Shown: piece by piece, positions 60,907-61,295 of the stretch
Layout of the letters: each line of letters starts with the position of its first letter
How positions within the stretch are numbered: position 1 is the stretch's first letter
NCBI GenBank assembly: GCA_002791545.1
Contig: PFXG01000018.1
Coordinates: 1 to 61,295 of the forward strand
Direction: 5' to 3'
Origin: Zetaproteobacteria bacterium CG_4_9_14_3_um_filter_49_83
Lineage (GTDB): Bacteria > Pseudomonadota > Zetaproteobacteria > Mariprofundales > Mariprofundaceae
Length of the DNA stretch: 61,295 nucleotides
Notes under the pieces: model-generated
Seen by the model: the letters and a program-made list of their open reading frames with translations, nothing else
Database searches by the model: none
Told to the model about the DNA's origin: nothing
Program-made: the position numbers and the translations under genes

Positions 60907-61295
60907 TCGTTTAGACAAAAAAACACATCCGCACTCATCCGGGGCACAGTCTAATTCAGCAGTCCCGAGCAAGTGATCTATAAGTCTTTCAAATGAAGGC
61001 TTGAAGTTGTTTTGTTCGGACAGGAGAGGGTGTGTGTCCGGGAAATATAAGTTTTTTATGTGGCGCAAGTGGATGTGAAAGAACTTTGATCTCTTTCGGC
61101 TCTGAGTAGGCCTAATGTAACCAATATCTTCAAGGTCTTTGCTGCGGATTTCTCTATCCAGTTATTTAAGCGTGATTATGTCTTCATTGTAGAGAATCAC
61201 CGTATAACCGACATTCCGCACCCATAATTTTTAATTTCAGGAATAACACCTGAGATAGCGAGTTCCCATTAGGCGCAACAGTTTCTCATGTTGAT
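60907..61295. other. Window end without recognised gene
   Basis: The last 390 bases contain no supported coding frame, RNA gene or strong repeat. Confidence 0.35.

Overview
The window looks like chromosomal DNA of a diazotrophic, redox-sensing proteobacterium. The evidence is a RegB/RegA two-component pair, a nifE-nifN-nifX operon with NifA/sigma-54 promoter signals, nif-type ferredoxins, a nif flavodoxin, Rieske proteins and glycogen metabolism genes. A microaerophilic, Zetaproteobacteria-like host fits this gene mix, but that is inference and no rRNA or other taxonomic marker is present. No tRNA, rRNA or CRISPR array was seen.

Layout. 0-1.3 kb: remnants that look like integron gene cassettes (a GNAT relic, an attC-like hairpin, a cupin gene, a half attC, an orphan XRE antitoxin). 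1.3-5 kb: rsgA, a ParA ATPase, dgkA, a frameshifted YdbL-type gene and a MEKHLA-domain gene. 5-7.4 kb: regB-regA. 7.5-14.8 kb: one long plus-strand run exbB-exbD-tonB-receptor-Spy-like-DUF4198-like-polyferredoxin-CcdA/DsbD-like, preceded by RegA/RegR-type palindromes and probably a redox-controlled metal-uptake module. 14.9-20.2 kb: a minus-strand group with a Tes/MJ0619-like radical SAM enzyme, an Lgt-like membrane protein, a small membrane protein and two orphan Rieske proteins whose 5' ends share a 182-bp identical block. 20.8-36.6 kb: ordinary housekeeping genes (class II phosphodiesterase-like, rmuC, cvfB, TPR-sulfotransferase, malQ, GH57, glgC, tadA, two peptide-permease subunits, a GGDEF protein, a hydrolase, mscS).

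38.5-47.5 kb is a decayed defence island: a MITE-like element, DUF1566 and IS4 fragments, an AAA-ATPase plus Toprim-like pair, an AlbA_2-type gene, hsdR broken by an in-frame stop, and a YgjP-like metallohydrolase broken by a 23-bp tandem duplication. hsdM and hsdS are not in the window.

47.5-60.3 kb is the nitrogen-fixation region. nifE starts a tightly overlapping operon (nifE, a small ORF, nifN, nifX, DUF269, DUF683, FdxB-type ferredoxin, 2Fe-2S ferredoxin, four genes of unknown function). nifF plus DUF2750 plus GNAT run the other way, and a Nif11-like small protein is followed by an unknown gene. Each of the three transcription units has the same two-part signal, a TGT-N10-ACA NifA site 80-140 bp upstream of a -24/-12 promoter, so they are probably co-expressed during nitrogen limitation. 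nifHDK, nifA and nifB are outside the window. A membrane hybrid histidine kinase lies between nifF and the Nif11-like gene.

At least five reading frames carry visible lesions (frameshifts, a nonsense codon, a small duplication). Some sit in short homopolymers and could be sequencing errors; the nonsense codon and the duplication are less easily explained that way.
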